This document shows, piece by piece, positions 32,663 to 43,722 of a stretch of DNA of 64,000 bases (positions are counted from its first letter, which is position 1; each line of letters begins with the position of its first letter). The stretch comes from Nannochloropsis oceanica. Taxonomy: Eukaryota > Sar > Eustigmatophyceae > Eustigmatales > Monodopsidaceae. Made by a program: the position numbers and the translations under genes. The stretch lies in assembly GCA_004519485.1 (NCBI GenBank), contig CP038115.1, positions 434,001 to 498,000 of the forward strand. The letters are read 5' to 3'. The notes beneath the pieces were generated by a model, which ran no database searches, was not told where the DNA came from, and saw only the letters and a list, made by a program, of their open reading frames with translations.

Positions 32663-34907
32663 CTACTTCTGACGTCCCCTCCTTACACCCCTTCCTGCCC
32701 CGCCATTCCCCAATTTTTCATTCAGCTCCTTTAAGCGCTGGTCCAATGCATTAAGTTGCTGCTCGATCTGCTTCTCCTCGTCCTCGTCACTCACCATCTC
32801 TCCACTCCCCGCCCCTCCCTCCCTCCCTCCCTCCCCTGTGCCGGTCCTATTCCCGATCTCCAACACCTCCTCCGGGGTCTTCCCTTCTAATCTGGCAGTG
32901 ACTTGCTGAAGTCTTATGTTCACCTCCCTCTGCCTTGATTTTAACTTCTGCTCTGCCGCGTCGGCAAACCGTTTTTCCTTGGCCTCCATTTTCGGGATGA
33001 CGTCTTCTCCCTTGGTGAAGGAGGGCGTGATAGAGGAGAAATCGGCCACGGAGTCCAGAAGGGATGGAGGGAGGGAGGGCATGAGTACCTGTTGGATGTC
33101 GGTGTATTCCTTGACAGGGAGACGGGGAGGAGGAGGAGGAGGGCCGACCGCAGCAGGAGGGACGAAAGGGCGGTTGGTGGTGGCCATGGCATCCTCTATT
33201 GCTTGGACGCAGGCGCCCACGGTCTTCCCAGCAGAGAGCGCAGCTACGAGGGCCTCGAAGGCCTCCGGGTTGTCTTTCAGCACCAACACGGCGCGCAAGG
33301 CGGCCCAGCGGGCTTGCGTCGAGATCCGGTCCACGGGAAAATTCATCAAACTCATTAAGAGAATGATGGCTTGTTCGTCACTGGCCCCCCCTTGCGCATT
33401 TTTGAACTCGAGCGCCTCTGCTGCTATCCCGCCCATGACGATGGTGGTGTAGCGGTCGATGGACGAAGCCGAGATTTTGCTTTTCTCTAGTTGCTCGAAG
33501 AGGGTCTTGTCCAGGAAAATGGTGCCAGCTTCCCCGAATGTGGCGCCTGTTTGGAAGGGGGAAAAGGAGGGAGGGAGGGAAGAGGAGACGGAGGGGAAGA
33601 GGCAAAGGTTAGTTAATGTATTACACGCTGCCTCTCTTAATCGATAGTCATTTGGGAAATGCAAGGCTGACGTAAAAAAATCATTAATATTCAAAAAAAA
33701 TGTAAAAGAAACACTGAATAATTAAATCCCCCTCCCACATGGTATGACACTCACCATTGAACACCGGCCGCAATAAACAATCCTGCACTGGACACCCCAA
33801 TAAATACGCCATCAAGAAGTGCCCCGCCTCGTGCCTGATAATCCTTTCCTTGTACCTCGGCAACAACACCCGAGCAAAGGCATCAAACACGCGTCCCCCC
33901 CCCACGAAACGATCCAAGAAAAACGCCGCAATCGTACCCGGAATCACCGCCCCGGCATCCACCCCATAAAATCGACATATTGCGAGCTCCAACAAACACA
34001 AAGCCACGCCTCCATACGCCCAAAAGTTCTGGGCCTGGCCAGGGGTGAGCGCTGACATGGGCAGTCCCTCGGAGCGGGTTTCGATCATCTCGGCATCCAC
34101 ATTTTTGGGGAGGTAGTTCTCTTGGTAGCCACGGACCTCTTGTATGCATGCGAAAGCCTTCAAGAGACCTCGTTTTTTCAAGACCGAGTAGACGTAGGTG
34201 ATGCTTTCGAGTTGGGCTTGTTGGTATTCCTCCAGATACATAAAGGCACGGCCGGGATTTGCCATGAAACCGTTGTTGTTGTTCTTGTTGTTGTTATTTG
34301 GAAGGAAGAGGGATCCACGCTCGTTGGGGGGGAGAAGTCCACGGGCTCGTCGATCGAGGAGGTTGTCGCGGAAGGTCTGGGTGTGGGAGAGGACGTCGAG
34401 CAGGGAGGTGAGCTGCGTGCGGGAGATAGTGATGGCAGATTCGTGGGCCTTGAGCAAGTCAATGAGTCCCAGGACATCCTTGCCTTCCGTGAGAAAGGTA
34501 TCAAAATCACGTTGCACCTGGCTGTTGTTGCTGCTGCTCGTGATTGTTACGGCAGTTTCACTACCGATGCTGCTGCTGCTGCTGCTGCTGCTGTTCTTTT
34601 TGTCGCAGGCCTCTTCCTTCTTGGCAACATTTTCCTCCTCCTCCTTCTCCTCTGTCCTCTCTTTGGGCTCAGGGATTGGCGACGCCTGAAGACAAACGAG
34701 GGAGGGAGAAAGAGGGAGAGAGAATCGACGTGATCCTGCGGCGGCCCCTGCAGCATGTGAGGCGAACGGCGTCTGCTGTCGACTGAGGCAGGGGCGGTAA
34801 GTGAACAATACTGGGGATGAGGAGGGCAGGAGGAACGCATTGCTGGTGCTGGTGGTGACGCCGGCCAAGACTGTGAGAGTCAGGACTGAGGAGTCGATGC
34901 GAGGCAT
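32663..34907 (-). CDS. FtsH-like (M41) metalloprotease homolog without an AAA domain, probably plastid
   Basis: Exons 34907-33755 and 33546-32663 give 678 residues. The leader (SVLTLTVLAGVTTSTSNAFL) is hydrophobic and ends in Ala-Phe, fitting a heterokont plastid presequence. A hydrophobic stretch at AYGGVALCLLELAICRFYGV precedes KERIIRHEAGHFLMAYLLG, with the zinc-binding HExxH at about residues 359-363. Exon 2 continues the M41 fold (TIVMGGIAAEALEF, GGASDEQAIILLMSLM, STQARWAALRAVLVLKDNP). There is no Walker A or B, so it belongs with the AAA-less FtsH-related proteins known in plant plastids. A coiled-coil-like charged tail (KQIEQQLNALDQRLKELNEK) ends the chain. A possible acceptor at about 34688 (TTTGTCTTCAG) hints that exon 1 could be split, but the frame is open without it. 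Confidence 0.8.
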
Positions 34908-35730
34908 CTTTATTTGAAAAGAGGAGTCTTGAAGTGCTGGGTAGGGGACCCTCTGGAAGGGGCAGGGTCCTGATCCTCTTGTTCTTTGCTTTACTTGGCA
35001 GAGGGCGCAAGACGCGGTGGACTGTGGCAACTTGTAGGTGGGCATGGATGAAGAAGGAGTGTGAGATGGGTATTCGCGTGTCTTGGTGTGATTTAAAAGG
35101 TGTAGGTGGCCTACCACTTCTTTATCGAAGCTGTCAGGACGGGGGGCGGCGTGGGGGGAGGTGTGTTGTTCTCGCAGCGTTTTTTGCCTTTGCAAACATG
35201 CAGCACAAAAGAGGGGCAAGGGTGACTTAATTAAGGGGCTGAAGAGTCATTCATTAGTTTGTGTGAGCAGAGGTACTTGGTTGCGTGAGTGGCGTGGTAA
35301 GTTGCTCTTTCTAATTTCGTCGAGTCAGGCCACGAGCAGGTACAACATGGTCGTCATCACATTGGCGGCTGATGAGCCGTTGGTTGAAGTAAACTTTCTG
35401 CTTCACATTCTCGACGTTCTTGACCGACACTCCACAAGCGATCAATTCAGGGCGAGCTATCACTGTAGGGGTCAGAGGCGGGAGAGGAGGAGGACAGGAA
35501 CAAGGAGGAAGAACTCCTGCCTCTGCATACATGCGCGGAGCTCACGCACGCCTTCTTCACATGACATCATCGCAGGCCCCGGTCAAGTGCATACCCTTCG
35601 ACAGCACACAGAACACATCAACACAGACACGGTAGGTTTGGTGAGAGCCCCTTGTACCGTATCAAGCAGCGTCCCTATACCTCTACGTGACAACCAGGGC
35701 CTTCCAGCAGCAGCACGAGCCACAACAAGC
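34908..35730. promoter_or_regulatory. Divergent promoter region between FtsH-like and galactokinase genes
   Basis: 823 bases separate two start codons on opposite strands. The sequence is of mixed composition without long CCCT tracts; both genes' leaders lie here. The galactokinase frame is open upstream to about 35161, so an earlier start cannot be excluded. Confidence 0.4.
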
Positions 35731-38700
35731 ATGGTCAAACCCCGCGACGACCCGACGCTCCAGCATGCCCTCTCCCTGTTCCAGGACGCTTTTGGGAGCG
35801 AGCCTGACATAGCTGCCTTCGCCCCGGGACGAGTCAATCTCATTGGTGCGTTCATGAGGAGTAGAGAAAGAGAAGAGAATGAGAGATGGAAGAGAGGAAA
35901 GGGGGGAAAAGAGAATGTGGTGGAAAACCAGTTTTCTTGCCATCCCGTTCGTTCTAAACCTCATCTCCCCCTCTCTCCCTCCATTCCTCCCATCTTGCCC
36001 CCGTAGGTGAGCACACCGACTACAACGAAGGTTTCGTCTTTCCTCTTGCTCTGGATTTGCGCACGTTCGTCGTAGGCCGTGGTTCTTTGCTCGTCCGTCC
36101 CCCCAATCAGAAGGTGCCACTGACGCAGTGTCGAGTCACCTCTGAGAGCCATCAGGGCATCGTGTCCTTCGTCGCTGACAAAGTAGGTTACAGAAAGAAG
36201 AAGTCAAAGAGAAAACAGCAGAATCAGAAAAATCAGAAGAAGAAGAAGAGGAATCAGAAGAAGAAAATCTGGAGGGGGGGAGAGGAGGAGAAGAAGGGCA
36301 AGCGCCGGGGGAAGAGGCGGGTAATGCACGCAGGGAAAAAAGGCGCGAAGTGATTGATTGTAACTCGGTCTCGTTGAGACTCAATAGAAGAGAGAGAGAG
36401 AGGATGATGGAACCCGCCACCATCTTCATTCGATTGTCACTCACTTACCCTTCCACATACCTCCGTCACTTCCACCCTTCCCTCCCTTCCTCCCTCCCCA
36501 GGGCCTGGCCCCCGGCGAGCCCAAGTGGGTCAATTACGTCAAGGGCGTCGTGGCCGAGTACCTCAAGGGTAAGGGACGAAGAGAGAGAGGCTAAAAGAAG
36601 AGGCACAAAACATCACAAGATGCCGTCATCGATTTTCATTCCTCCCTCTCGACCCTCCCTTCCTCCCTCCCTCCCTTCCTCCCTCAGACGTGCCGCAGGG
36701 GAAGTACCTGGTGTTCGAAGCCGCAATTGCGTCGAGCGTTCCCCTGGGCTCCGGCCTCTCCTCCTCCGCCTCCTTGGAGGTCTCTGTCGCCACCTTCCTC
36801 GAGCAGGTGCTTGGCACCACCCCCGGGAAGGTCCAGAAAGCCTTGCGATGTCAGGTACCCCCTCCCTCCCTCCCTCCCTCCCTCCCTCCCTCTTTCCTTT
36901 TCTTCTTTTTTTCCTTCCTTCCTCCCTCCCTTTTCTTTTTCGCTTGCTCTCTTCTTTCCCACCGGCCTCCTTTCCCACCGGCCTCCTTCGACATATTCGT
37001 ATACACACGCAACACATCCACACATTCATGCACCTCCCTCCCTCCCTCCCTCCCTTCCTTCCTCCCTCCCTCTTCTCGACAGAGCGCGGAGCATAAATTC
37101 GCCCACGTGCCCTGCGGGATCATGGATCAGTTTGTGTCGGCAATGGGGAGGACGGGCAAGGTGAAGGAGGGAAGAAGGCAGGGAGGGAGGGGAGGAATCC
37201 GATGATGACGATTGAGGAAAGAAGATCGACCGACAGAGTTGGGAAGTGACCCTCCCTCCCCCCCTCCCTCCTCTTCCTTTCTCCCTCCGTCCAGGTGCTC
37301 CTCTTGGACTGTCAGTCTCAGCAAGAGACGCTCGTTCCTTTGGCCGATCCTGACCTAGTCATCCTCGTGACCAACTCCAAGGTGAGGGAGGGAGGGAGGG
37401 AGGGAGGGAGGGAGGGGTCAAAAAAGGGGACGGGTCATGCTGGAGTATTACTTGTTTGTTAAAATTCGTCTGTTTAGACCCCATCTCCGAATCGCCTCCC
37501 GCGTGCATGTCCGGCTCCACCAACCTCCCTCCCTCCCTCCCTCCCTCGCTCCCTCCCTCGCTCAGGTAAAGCACAGTCTTGGCAGCAGCGAGTACCCCGT
37601 GCGTGTGACCCAGTGCAAAGCCGCCGTGGAAGGTCTCAGGAAAAAATACCCGGAAATCAAAAGCTTGCGAGGGGCCTCCATGGAGCAGGTAGGTGTTTCC
37701 CTCCCTCCCTCCCTCCCTCCCTCCCTCCTTTCCTTATTCCTTTCTGAACATGCATGCTTTTTTGTTTGGTCCCTTTCTCCCATCCTTACCCTCCTCACCC
37801 GCCCACCCCCTCCCTCCCTCCCTCCCTCCCTCCCTTCCTCCCTCCCTCCCAGCTGGACTCCATCCGGAACGACCTCCCCGAGCTCGTCTACAAGCGCGCC
37901 CGTCACGTGGTCACGGAGGACATCCGCACTTTGCGCTGTGTCAAGGCCCTCAAGAATAAAGATTACCAAGCAGCCGGACAGGCCATGGTCGAATCTCACG
38001 AGAGCCTTAGGGACGACTATGAGGTAGGAATGCCCCTTCACCCTCCCTCCCTCCCTCCCTCCCTCCCTTCCTTCCTTCCTTTCCTCCCTCCCTCCCTTCC
38101 TCCCTCCCTCCCTTCCTTCCTTCCTTCCTTCCTTCCTTCCGAGCACTGGAGTTCCCATCTTCATTCCTCACTGCTGTCGTCGCGCCCGCCCTCCCTCCCT
38201 CGCTCCCTCCCTCGCTCCCTCCCCCCCTTCCAAGGTCTCATGCGACGAACTGGACTTCTTGGTCGCGGAGGCCATGAAGGTACCCGGAGTGCTGGGCAGC
38301 CGTATGACTGGTGGAGGTTTCGGAGGGTACGTTTCCCCTCCCTCCCCCCCTCCCTCCCTCCCTCCCTCCCACTTTTCCCTTTCTCCTTCCCTCCTTCCCT
38401 CCCTCCCTCCCCCTTCCTTTGTCGCAGGAAGGTCAGCTGGCTATTCTTCCTTCATTCCCCTCTTTTACTCCCTCCCTCCCTCCCTCCCTCCCTCCCTATC
38501 CCTTTCAGGTGCACCGTCACGCTCGTCAGGAAACAAGCGGCGGGGCTGGCAGCGATGAACATTAAAGCAGCCTACAGGGCACGCTTCGGGGTAGAAGCCG
38601 AGACCTTTGTCACCACTCCTTCCACAGGCGCCAGTGTCGTGGACTTGAAGAAGGACGAGGAGGGAGGGAGGGGCGGGGGGAGGAAGGGAGGAAGGGCGGG

Positions 38701-38785
38701 GAAGGTGCGGTATGCGATGGCGGGAGTGGCGGTGCTGGGGGTAGTGGTGGCGATTGCTATGGGCTTGGCCAGGAGGAAGGTGTGA
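35731..38785 (+). CDS. GALK: Galactokinase (GHMP kinase) with a C-terminal membrane segment
   Basis: Ten exons, 35731-35845, 36007-36182, 36502-36568, 36688-36854, 37083-37160, 37295-37381, 37566-37688, 37853-38023, 38235-38326 and 38509-38785, join in frame to 450 residues. The galactokinase signature [15 protein letters not shown] spans the first intron. The ATP-binding GHMP loop is [16 protein letters not shown]; the catalytic segment is [15 protein letters not shown]; motif 3 is [17 protein letters not shown]. The enzyme phosphorylates galactose to galactose-1-phosphate (Leloir pathway). Unusually, after a glycine/lysine linker the chain ends in one hydrophobic helix, [15 protein letters not shown], followed by LARRKV, like a tail anchor; ordinary galactokinases are soluble. 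Almost every intron has a CCCT or GGGA tract. Confidence 0.93.
37384..37417. repeat. (GGGA)n tract after a galactokinase 5' splice site
   Basis: Eight or so GGGA units begin at the donor of exon 6 (37382). Complementary CCCT units lie at 37525-37559, before the acceptor of the same intron. Confidence 0.8.
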
Positions 38786-39474
38786 GGAGGGAGGGAGGGA
38801 GGGAGGGAGGGAGGGAGGGAGAGAGGGAGGGAGAGATGTACTGTGTTACTGTGTGTGGTTCTGTTGTCTGCGTATCGGGATAAAGAGATGAAAGGAAAGT
38901 TGGAAGGAGGGAGGGAGGGAGGGAGGGCGGGAGGGAAGCAAAGGTGGAGGGGGAGATGCCAGGAATGGAAGAAGGAAAAGAAAAGGAGGAAGATGAGGAC
39001 GAGGACGAGGACGAGGACGAGGAGGGGGGGGGGCGCTCAAAGATCTTAGCAAGAACAACAAAATGAAGGATCCCTGCCTCTCTTCTCTCCTTTCTTTTTG
39101 GAGAAGGAAAGAGCCTTATGTCAATACAATTTCTTTTCCTCCATTCTCTCTCATGGGTTCTCTTTTTCCTTTATTCAACACGCTATGACTGTCGTAATAA
39201 TTGCTTCTCTTCTTCTTCTTCGGCTGTTTTTCTATATCCAGCTAATGTTTGCAGTCTTGTTACTCGGTCTCTTCCCCTACCCCATCATTCCTCCCTTCTC
39301 TTGTTTCCCCCTTTCTCTTCCTGCGCTTTCCGCCCCCGCTCGTTCTCTCTTCTCCTTCTCCCCTCGTCGTTACTCTCTCATTTCATCTTTTCCCTCCTCT
39401 TCATTGCACTCAGAACAAGACTACCCAATACACGCTTCCCTCGCTCCCTCCCTCCCTCCCTCCTTCTCTTCCCC
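38786..39474. other. Intergenic, tail to tail
   Basis: Right after the galactokinase stop lies a (GGGA)n run (38787-38834), then further purine-rich repeats to 39029. Pyrimidine-rich sequence follows up to the stop of the opposite-strand gene. I see no gene; both strands' open frames reflect composition. Confidence 0.55.
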
Positions 39475-40660
39475 CTACCAATGACGCTGCCTCTCCTCCG
39501 TCTCCCTCTTCTCCTTGGCGTAGCGCTCCTTAAAAGACTCGGCAGGCACCGTCTGCTCCGAACGCAAGGGCGGCCGGCCTTTAATCATGTCACGAGCTGC
39601 TTGAAACAGATTGCGGGTCTTCTGGGCCTCCTCCTCGGTCATTGAATCAGCCTGCTGTGTGGGTGGGGAAGAAGGAAGATTAATGGAAGGAGAGAGTAAG
39701 TGGCGTGTGGCAATCAATCTTATTCATTTTATTGATTAAGAGAGGGATTTTTGAGTCAAAAGATCTCTCCCTCCCTCCCTTCTTCCCTCCCTCCTTCCCT
39801 CCCTCCCTATGCACCTTGCACGTCTCAAACTCTTCCAACGCATCATCCACGCTCTTGGGAGCCGTCACCAAATTTTCTTCCTCCAGAACAAAGGGTCCAC
39901 CCTCCTCCCTGCTCATCACGCCTCGGTCGCGGATCGTCGTCGTCGTTACCACCCTACGTGAACGAAAAGGCCACCCAAGCACCTCTATGATCCAGCTCAA
40001 CAGCCCTTTGGTTTTTTCCATCCCTTCCTCCACCCCCTCCTCGGCACTGTGCACCAGTTGATTTGCTTGGGCCTTGCCATGCAGGTATTTGTCGTAGCCC
40101 GTCTTCATATCCCCCAAGACCTCGACAGTGTTTCCCACCGCCTTGATTTTGTGCCTGCCCGTCGCCAAGGTGGACTTGGTGCTGTCCACTCCCTCCTTCA
40201 TGCCCTCCGTCGTCTTGCTTGCCACACACTTGGCTTGCGCTTTCACTGTGTCGTACTTGTCGCTCAGCTTGTCCTTCATATTATGCAACGACTCTTTACC
40301 CTGCTCTGACGCCTTAGCGGACTTTTTCTTCGCTGCCTCAGCCTTGGTAGTCACTGCGTCTTTGGTGTCAGACGCCTTATCCTTCGCATACTCCTTTCCC
40401 CAGAACCAAGATTTTTGGGCGTCTTCCTTTGCAAGTTCACCTTTCTCTTCCGTGGATGTCCACCACAGGAAGCCCCCGCCACGCACAGGCGGAACGACCA
40501 GCCCTCCCGTGCTGCTGGTAAGGGTACCGTCCGTCTCTCCGACATTGCGGTCGACGTGGGCAGAGATGCCTTGAGAAAGGTCAGCGAATGGGTTCCAGGC
40601 CCCCGAGACGAGCGAGGCAAAGAGGAGGGAGAGACCCAGGCAGCGAAGCTGGTAAGCCAT
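39475..40660 (-). CDS. Secreted or luminal amphipathic LEA/apolipoprotein-like protein
   Basis: Exons 40660-39815 and 39654-39475 give 341 residues. The start MAYQLRCLGLSLLFASLVSG is a clean signal peptide with cleavage expected near SGA/W. The middle (about residues 75-215) is lysine, alanine and glutamate/aspartate rich without proline, in roughly 11-residue periods (KEYAKDKASDTKDAV, KAEAAKKKSAKASEQGK, MKDKLSDKYDTVKAQAK). This is typical of group-3 LEA or apolipoprotein-like amphipathic helices that coat membranes. A short hydrophobic stretch, LLSWIIEVLGWPF, follows, then a charged tail (SFKERYAKEKRETEERQRHW). The second exon has two in-frame acceptors three bases apart (CAGCAG). Exact family is unknown. 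Confidence 0.7.
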
Positions 40661-41191
40661 GGTGGGCCTGATTTAGGTTGAGATTGGCGGTAAGGAGTAG
40701 GGGGTGAGTTATGTCTGTGTGGAGTGGAAGGTGCGGGAAGGGTGAGGAGATGACTTAGGACAACAATTAAGGACATGCTCTTGCAACAAACGACCCCTAG
40801 AAATGAAATTCTGTGCGCTCGAAATTTCCGAGCTGACGCGTAGGAAAAGGAATATGTTGGGTGTTAAGGCTGGCACACATTTTCTGCTCAGGAACGGTCC
40901 TTGGTCATGTGGAAGATGAGCGGAAGCCTTGACTCGCATAAGGCAGATGAGGGCCAAAAGCTGTGTCTTTTCTTGCTCCTGCCCTAGAAACGATATGCCT
41001 TTGGATTTGTGCGCACCTTTGCATGCGTTTTGTCAAGTCTCGTAGCTCTCAAGCCGCTTGCATTCGTACCCCCCCAGCCGACCTCTCCCTTCTTTCCCGT
41101 CCCACCACAACGCACAGACATACAGAGTTGCAGGTTACAGACTGAAAAAAAAGTTTTCAGCCTCTACAGACTGAGAAGTCAAGTTTTTGAA
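40661..41191. promoter_or_regulatory. Divergent promoter region
   Basis: 531 bases separate two start codons on opposite strands. The sequence is unique and free of CCCT repeats. Both promoters should be here; no clear box is recognised. Confidence 0.4.
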
Positions 41192-41509
41192 ATGCTACGT
41201 CGCCTCATCTTCTTTACAGCCGCCCCACTCGTCCGCGATGTCCGCCCCAGTTACTTGTCTGTCAGAGCACCGCTTGCGCTTTTCTCGACCACCAGTTACT
41301 CTCCCTCCAAGTACATGCAGACGCCGCCACCAGGATGTGTGGCGGTGCCAGGTGAAAGCAGCACTATCAAAAATATCGAAGATAAACGAATGACAGGGGA
41401 TGAGGTGCAGAAAGCTTTCGATCCGCTTGGCAACGATGGACGGTCGGGCGGAGGAGGCTGCCAAAGGCTCGACCAGTACGTGAAAGAAATGCTCATCGAT
41501 CGAGTGTAG
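41192..41509 (+). CDS. Small protein with mitochondrial-type presequence
   Basis: Single exon, 105 residues. The N-terminus MLRRLIFFTAAPLVRDVRPS is arginine-rich, hydrophobic and free of acids for the first fifteen residues, then SVRAPLALFSTTSYSPSKYM. Together these fit a mitochondrial presequence. The rest (GCVAVPGESSTIKNIEDKRM, GDEVQKAFDPLGNDGRSGGG, RLDQYVKEMLIDRV) matches no family I know. The frame is open upstream to 41009, but the AAATG at 41192 is the first start that gives a typical presequence. Confidence 0.45.
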   Translation: MLRRLIFFTAAPLVRDVRPSYLSVRAPLALFSTTSYSPSKYMQTPPPGCVAVPGESSTIKNIEDKRMTGDEVQKAFDPLGNDGRSGGGGCQRLDQYVKEMLIDRV

Positions 41510-43073
41510 ACTATTGTAGCGGCGACCAAAGAGGTTGAGTAACAAGAGAAATAGACGAAAGTGTACAGGAAGTGAGATGTACGCAGAGTTTTATTTGGTA
41601 GTTTGTAGTCAATTAATAAAAAAGGCATGATTGGCAGCCCGGGTTTGTCGGTTGTCTCATCTATACTTCTGAAAAACACGAGGAAGCTAGCAATCCTGAG
41701 TAAATTCATTGTAATTCCATGAAAACAATAGACAAGCCGTATTCATGCACACTCTGTCGTCCGGCGTGTGACCGCCAACTATCAAGACACAACATGCGAA
41801 CCACAGTAACTCACTTCCTTTCCTGCCCTCTTCACAGCATACCAGAGTTTGTCAAAGAGACCAAAATCCATCGACATGGCAGCACAATGCGCCAAAGTGC
41901 AGCTGTAAGGACACGCTTGGGCCCAGGGCAAGGAAGGCGTCAAACCCGTAACCCCGAGAATGGCGCGGAGGGAGGACGGGGAGCGAGGGGGCGAGGGAGG
42001 TGGAGAGAACACGGTAGCGGAAGGTGTGAAGGGGATGGCCCTTGTGCAGACATTCTAGAAGGGGGTAGCGAGACTAACGTGAAAGGTGGCAATAGCGATG
42101 AAATCGATGCGAGGAGGAAAAACAGACGCGAGGAGGGAATGCAGGTAGCGGTGGAAAAGCAGAGCAAAATGGTAATGCAGGATGAGCAGGTGAAGGAGAG
42201 ATGGATGTAAGGAAAGAATGAAGGAGGGCTTGAAATGATCAAGGAATCAAAAAAGCGAGGAGGATATAAATGCATGCGGTGATCCTTTCGGGCTCGCCCG
42301 TGTGACCAAACGCTTCAAGGGAGGGAAGGGGGGGAGAGGAGGGGTAGGATAAGGGGAAGGAGCTGTGATAGAAGTGGAGAGGGCGTGGAGGAAAATGTTG
42401 GGCATGGCACCATCTCCATGGCCGCTGGCGAGGGAAACAAGGGCAGGAATCATGGAAACAATCACCGCAACAACGGCATAATGAAGATAAAAGCAGTCGG
42501 TGGGAAGAAGACTAGACCTGGCTTCTCAACCAACGTTGAGCCTGAAGATACATAGGTCAAGGACCAACATAAGACGCATCGGCAGCACAACACATTTCTT
42601 TGTCGATTCCCCTGAAACCCACGCATCCGCAGTGTGAAACATAGAAGAAAACGAAAACGGGGGGGGGGGGTGAGATACCTCTACTTCAGAAGCAAAAAAG
42701 GAGAGGGAGGGAAGAGAGGAAGAGAGGACGGAAGAAGGAAATCGAGACCGACTTCGGGAGACAGGGGGAAGGGTGCGTCGAACACAACGAAAACATTTAA
42801 AAAAGAATGCATGAAAACTCTCATCCATCCCTCAGCCTTGTATAAACCTCTCCTGTATCGTTCTGAATGGGTTGCCTTATTTCTATGTCTCATCTTTAGG
42901 TGGATAGGAAGTTTTCGCCTTTCTCCTTTCTTCCTTCATTTGCCTACCCCCAGAACCACAGAAGTTCAGCTCCTGTCCATCCGCAAGCTCAGCCTAAGCC
43001 CACCATCGGATAAAGACCCTTCTCACCCATCCTCTCTCCTTCCCTCCTTCCCTCCTTCAGCATGAGGCGATGT
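41510..43073. other. Intergenic region without a supported gene
   Basis: 1.56 kb between a + strand small protein and the stop of minus-strand uS15. A + strand frame at 41719-42210 begins with clustered Cys/His (YSCTLCRPACDRQLSRHN) but turns into charged low complexity. A minus-strand frame around 42490-42247 begins hydrophobic (FYLHYAVVAVIVSMIPALVS). Neither is supported by splice or family evidence. A G10 run lies at 42660-42670. Confidence 0.45.
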
Positions 43074-43722
43074 TTACGCCACCAGAGACGCGGCCGTCGA
43101 AGACTCGTACTTCCAGTTGGGGGTCAGTTTGCGGGTCGTTCGGTAGTAGCGGGCCTGCGGGGAGGGAGGAAAGGAGGGAGAGGGAGGGAGGGAGGGAGGG
43201 AGAGAGAAAGAGAGTAAGTAACAGTGGCGACATCCGACGAAAGCCATGATTCGAATAACACCTTGCATGCTCCGTCGCACACACATGGAATCTAGGCGCA
43301 ACAAAGGTGAGGAGGAAGGAAGGAAGGAATACAGGTGCGCGACGTACCAATCGGTGAATGCGGCTCTCGATGAGAATGAGGCGGAATTTGCTGTCCTTAT
43401 CCTTGCGGTTGCGCTCCAAATGCTTACGCACAGCCACGGCTTTCTTGATCAACATGTACAGATCCTCGGGAATTTCCGGGGCCAGGAGGTTCTTCTTGAG
43501 CAGACGCAAAATCTTAGAGCCGGTCACGGACTTGACCTGCGCAATGCCGTAGGAGTCCCTAAGAATCACACCGATGTTGGAAGGGGTCAGGCCCTTCTTC
43601 GCCAGCTTGCACACGTGCTCCTCCACATCCTTGGCCGTGGCCTTGACCCACGAAGGGGGGGTGCGCTTGTAGGGGATGGCGGAGGAGGCCATGCCCTTGC
43701 CGGAGCTGTGCATGCGACCCAT
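43074..43722 (-). CDS. RPS13: Small-subunit ribosomal protein uS15 (RPS13)
   Basis: Exons 43722-43348 and 43154-43074 give 151 residues, the usual cytosolic uS15 length. The start [20 protein letters not shown] and the core [46 protein letters not shown]-type helix ([20 protein letters not shown]) and [20 protein letters not shown] are conserved from end to end. It binds 18S rRNA in the 40S platform. Directly upstream of the ATG is a pyrimidine tract and CACAG, so a 5' leader intron ends at the start codon. It is divergent with eL21. Confidence 0.97.

Noticed and set aside
34680-34800. Extra intron in the FtsH-like gene ending at TTTGTCTTCAG
   Set aside because: No convincing donor lies at a sensible distance and the frame is open straight through, so a single exon is simpler.
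41719-42210. Possible Cys/His zinc-finger protein
   Set aside because: Cys and His spacing fits no known finger and the rest is charged low complexity.
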